5,484 nucleotides of DNA from Verrucomicrobiota bacterium (GTDB lineage Bacteria > Verrucomicrobiota > Verrucomicrobiia > Chthoniobacterales > JAFAMB01). A model generated the notes under the pieces. It had not been told where the DNA came from, did not search any database, and was given only the letters and a program-made list of their open reading frames with translations. Shown here in pieces: positions 4,721 through 5,484 of this stretch (position 1 is the first letter of the stretch; each line of letters starts with the position of its first letter). The stretch is taken from the NCBI GenBank assembly GCA_019241095.1, contig JAFAXJ010000245.1, positions 1 to 5,484 of the forward strand, read 5' to 3'. Position numbers and translations under genes: made by a program.

Positions 4721-5484
4721 ATGAGCCATCTTTGGACATTTCCACAATTTTCAATCGAACATCTCGAGCTCGCTCGTGGCCTTGACCTGCTACCCGCCTT
4801 TGCCGCGGTTCTTGCTGATGCGGGATTGTCTGATCCTGAACGTGCCCGACAGTTCTTCCAGCCGCGGCTTCGAGATCTGCGGGATCCCTTTCAGTTGGAG
4901 GGAGTCAGCTCCGCCGTTGATCGGATATTTCGAGCGGTCGATCAGCGACAAAAGATTGTCTTATACGGCGATTACGATGTTGATGGAGTTGTCTCCGTCG
5001 CAATATTACACCGAATCTTGCGATGCTTTTCTGCGGATGTTAGAAACTTCCTTCCACGAAGAATCGATGAAGGATATGGACTTTCAAAGGAGGGCGTGAG
5101 CCGGTGCCTTGCAACGCATAATCCTGTCTTATTCATTGCGCTGGATTGCGGGACTACGTCAGCAGAGCGGATACGAGAAATTAACTCTTTTGGGATTGAT
5201 GTAATCGTTGTAGACCACCACGAAACAAAGAGTGAACGCCCCAGCTGCTGTGCACTGATTAACCCAAAGTTAGGTCTGTCGGATCATTACTTTTGCAGCG
5301 CTGGTTTAACCTTCAAGCTTTGTCACGCTTTGCTTAAAACCCGGCGGCTGCCGGGCGTCAATCTAAAGAGTTATCTTGATCTAGTGGCTCTCGCCACGGT
5401 GTCTGATCTCGTTCCACTGATTGACGAAAATCGAATTTTGGTGCAGCACGGATTACGTCAGTTAGAGCATACCGACTGGATTGG
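4721..5484 (+). CDS. recJ: Single-stranded-DNA-specific exonuclease RecJ, N-terminal part (partial)
   Basis: RecJ degrades single-stranded DNA 5' to 3' in recombination repair (RecF pathway), mismatch repair and base excision repair, in the cytoplasm. The frame gives 254 codons without a stop and runs off the right edge; full RecJ is usually 550-600 residues or more. The DHH-domain motifs appear in order: YGDYDVDG (82-89, motif I with metal-binding aspartates), ALDCGTT (140-146, motif II), VVDHHE (163-168, motif III, the DHH signature), SAGLTFKL (193-200) and LDLVALATVSDLVPL (219-233, motif IV). The N-terminal region (LADAGLSDPERARQFFQPRL, 31-50) is the usual helical lead-in with the FLxPxL-like element. 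ATG 4721 is chosen because an in-frame TAG ends immediately before it and it gives the normal N-terminus; no Shine-Dalgarno is present. The DHHA1 and OB domains lie beyond the window. It is divergent from leuA. Confidence 0.95.
   Translation, partial: MSHLWTFPQFSIEHLELARGLDLLPAFAAVLADAGLSDPERARQFFQPRLRDLRDPFQLEGVSSAVDRIFRAVDQRQKIVLYGDYDVDGVVSVAILHRILRCFSADVRNFLPRRIDEGYGLSKEGVSRCLATHNPVLFIALDCGTTSAERIREINSFGIDVIVVDHHETKSERPSCCALINPKLGLSDHYFCSAGLTFKLCHALLKTRRLPGVNLKSYLDLVALATVSDLVPLIDENRILVQHGLRQLEHTDWI

Overview
The window carries four protein-coding genes on known themes, two gene ends cut by the window edges, and one very short gene that is easy to miss. Base composition is roughly balanced. 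None of the main genes has a clear Shine-Dalgarno sequence, and one starts with TTG. There are no mobile elements, rRNA or tRNA genes, or CRISPR arrays. The protein styles (RecJ with a GDYDVDG motif, a ~520-residue LeuA, a YciI-like protein ending in EIRQVFEAEDFG) fit a free-living, probably soil or environmental, Gram-negative-type bacterium such as Verrucomicrobiota or Acidobacteriota. That placement is a weak inference.

Layout. The left edge holds the last 38 codons of a YciI/DGPF-family protein on the + strand (1-119). Positions 120-534 hold no gene I can support. A minus-strand block then reads right to left: leucine leader peptide (4058-3972), leuA (3898-2339), a GNAT acetyltransferase (2306-1845) and a family-4 glycosyltransferase (1710-535). 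leuA and the acetyltransferase are 32 bases apart and probably cotranscribed. The glycosyltransferase follows after a 134-base gap rich in inverted repeats, so it may have its own promoter. To the right, a 662-base divergent region (4059-4720) separates the leader from recJ, whose first 254 codons run off the right edge on the + strand (4721-5484).

The most interesting element lies just upstream of leuA. A 28-codon reading frame there contains 11 leucine codons, including four in a row and eight among codons 7-15 and 22-26. It ends 73 bases before the leuA start. Between its stop codon and leuA lie two hairpins whose arms interleave, so they should exclude each other, and the second ends 11 bases before the leuA ATG. 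This is the layout of ribosome-mediated attenuation: leucyl-tRNA shortage stalls the leader ribosome and changes which hairpin forms. The second hairpin has no good U tract, so control could act on leuA translation or through a non-canonical terminator.

How the genes fit together. LeuA commits 2-oxoisovalerate to leucine synthesis, and its C-terminal domain would give feedback inhibition by leucine. The leader would add control at expression level. The acetyltransferase and glycosyltransferase have no evident role in leucine synthesis, and leuB, leuC and leuD are absent here. RecJ (DNA repair exonuclease) is divergent and functionally unrelated, but may share the repeat-rich intergenic control region.
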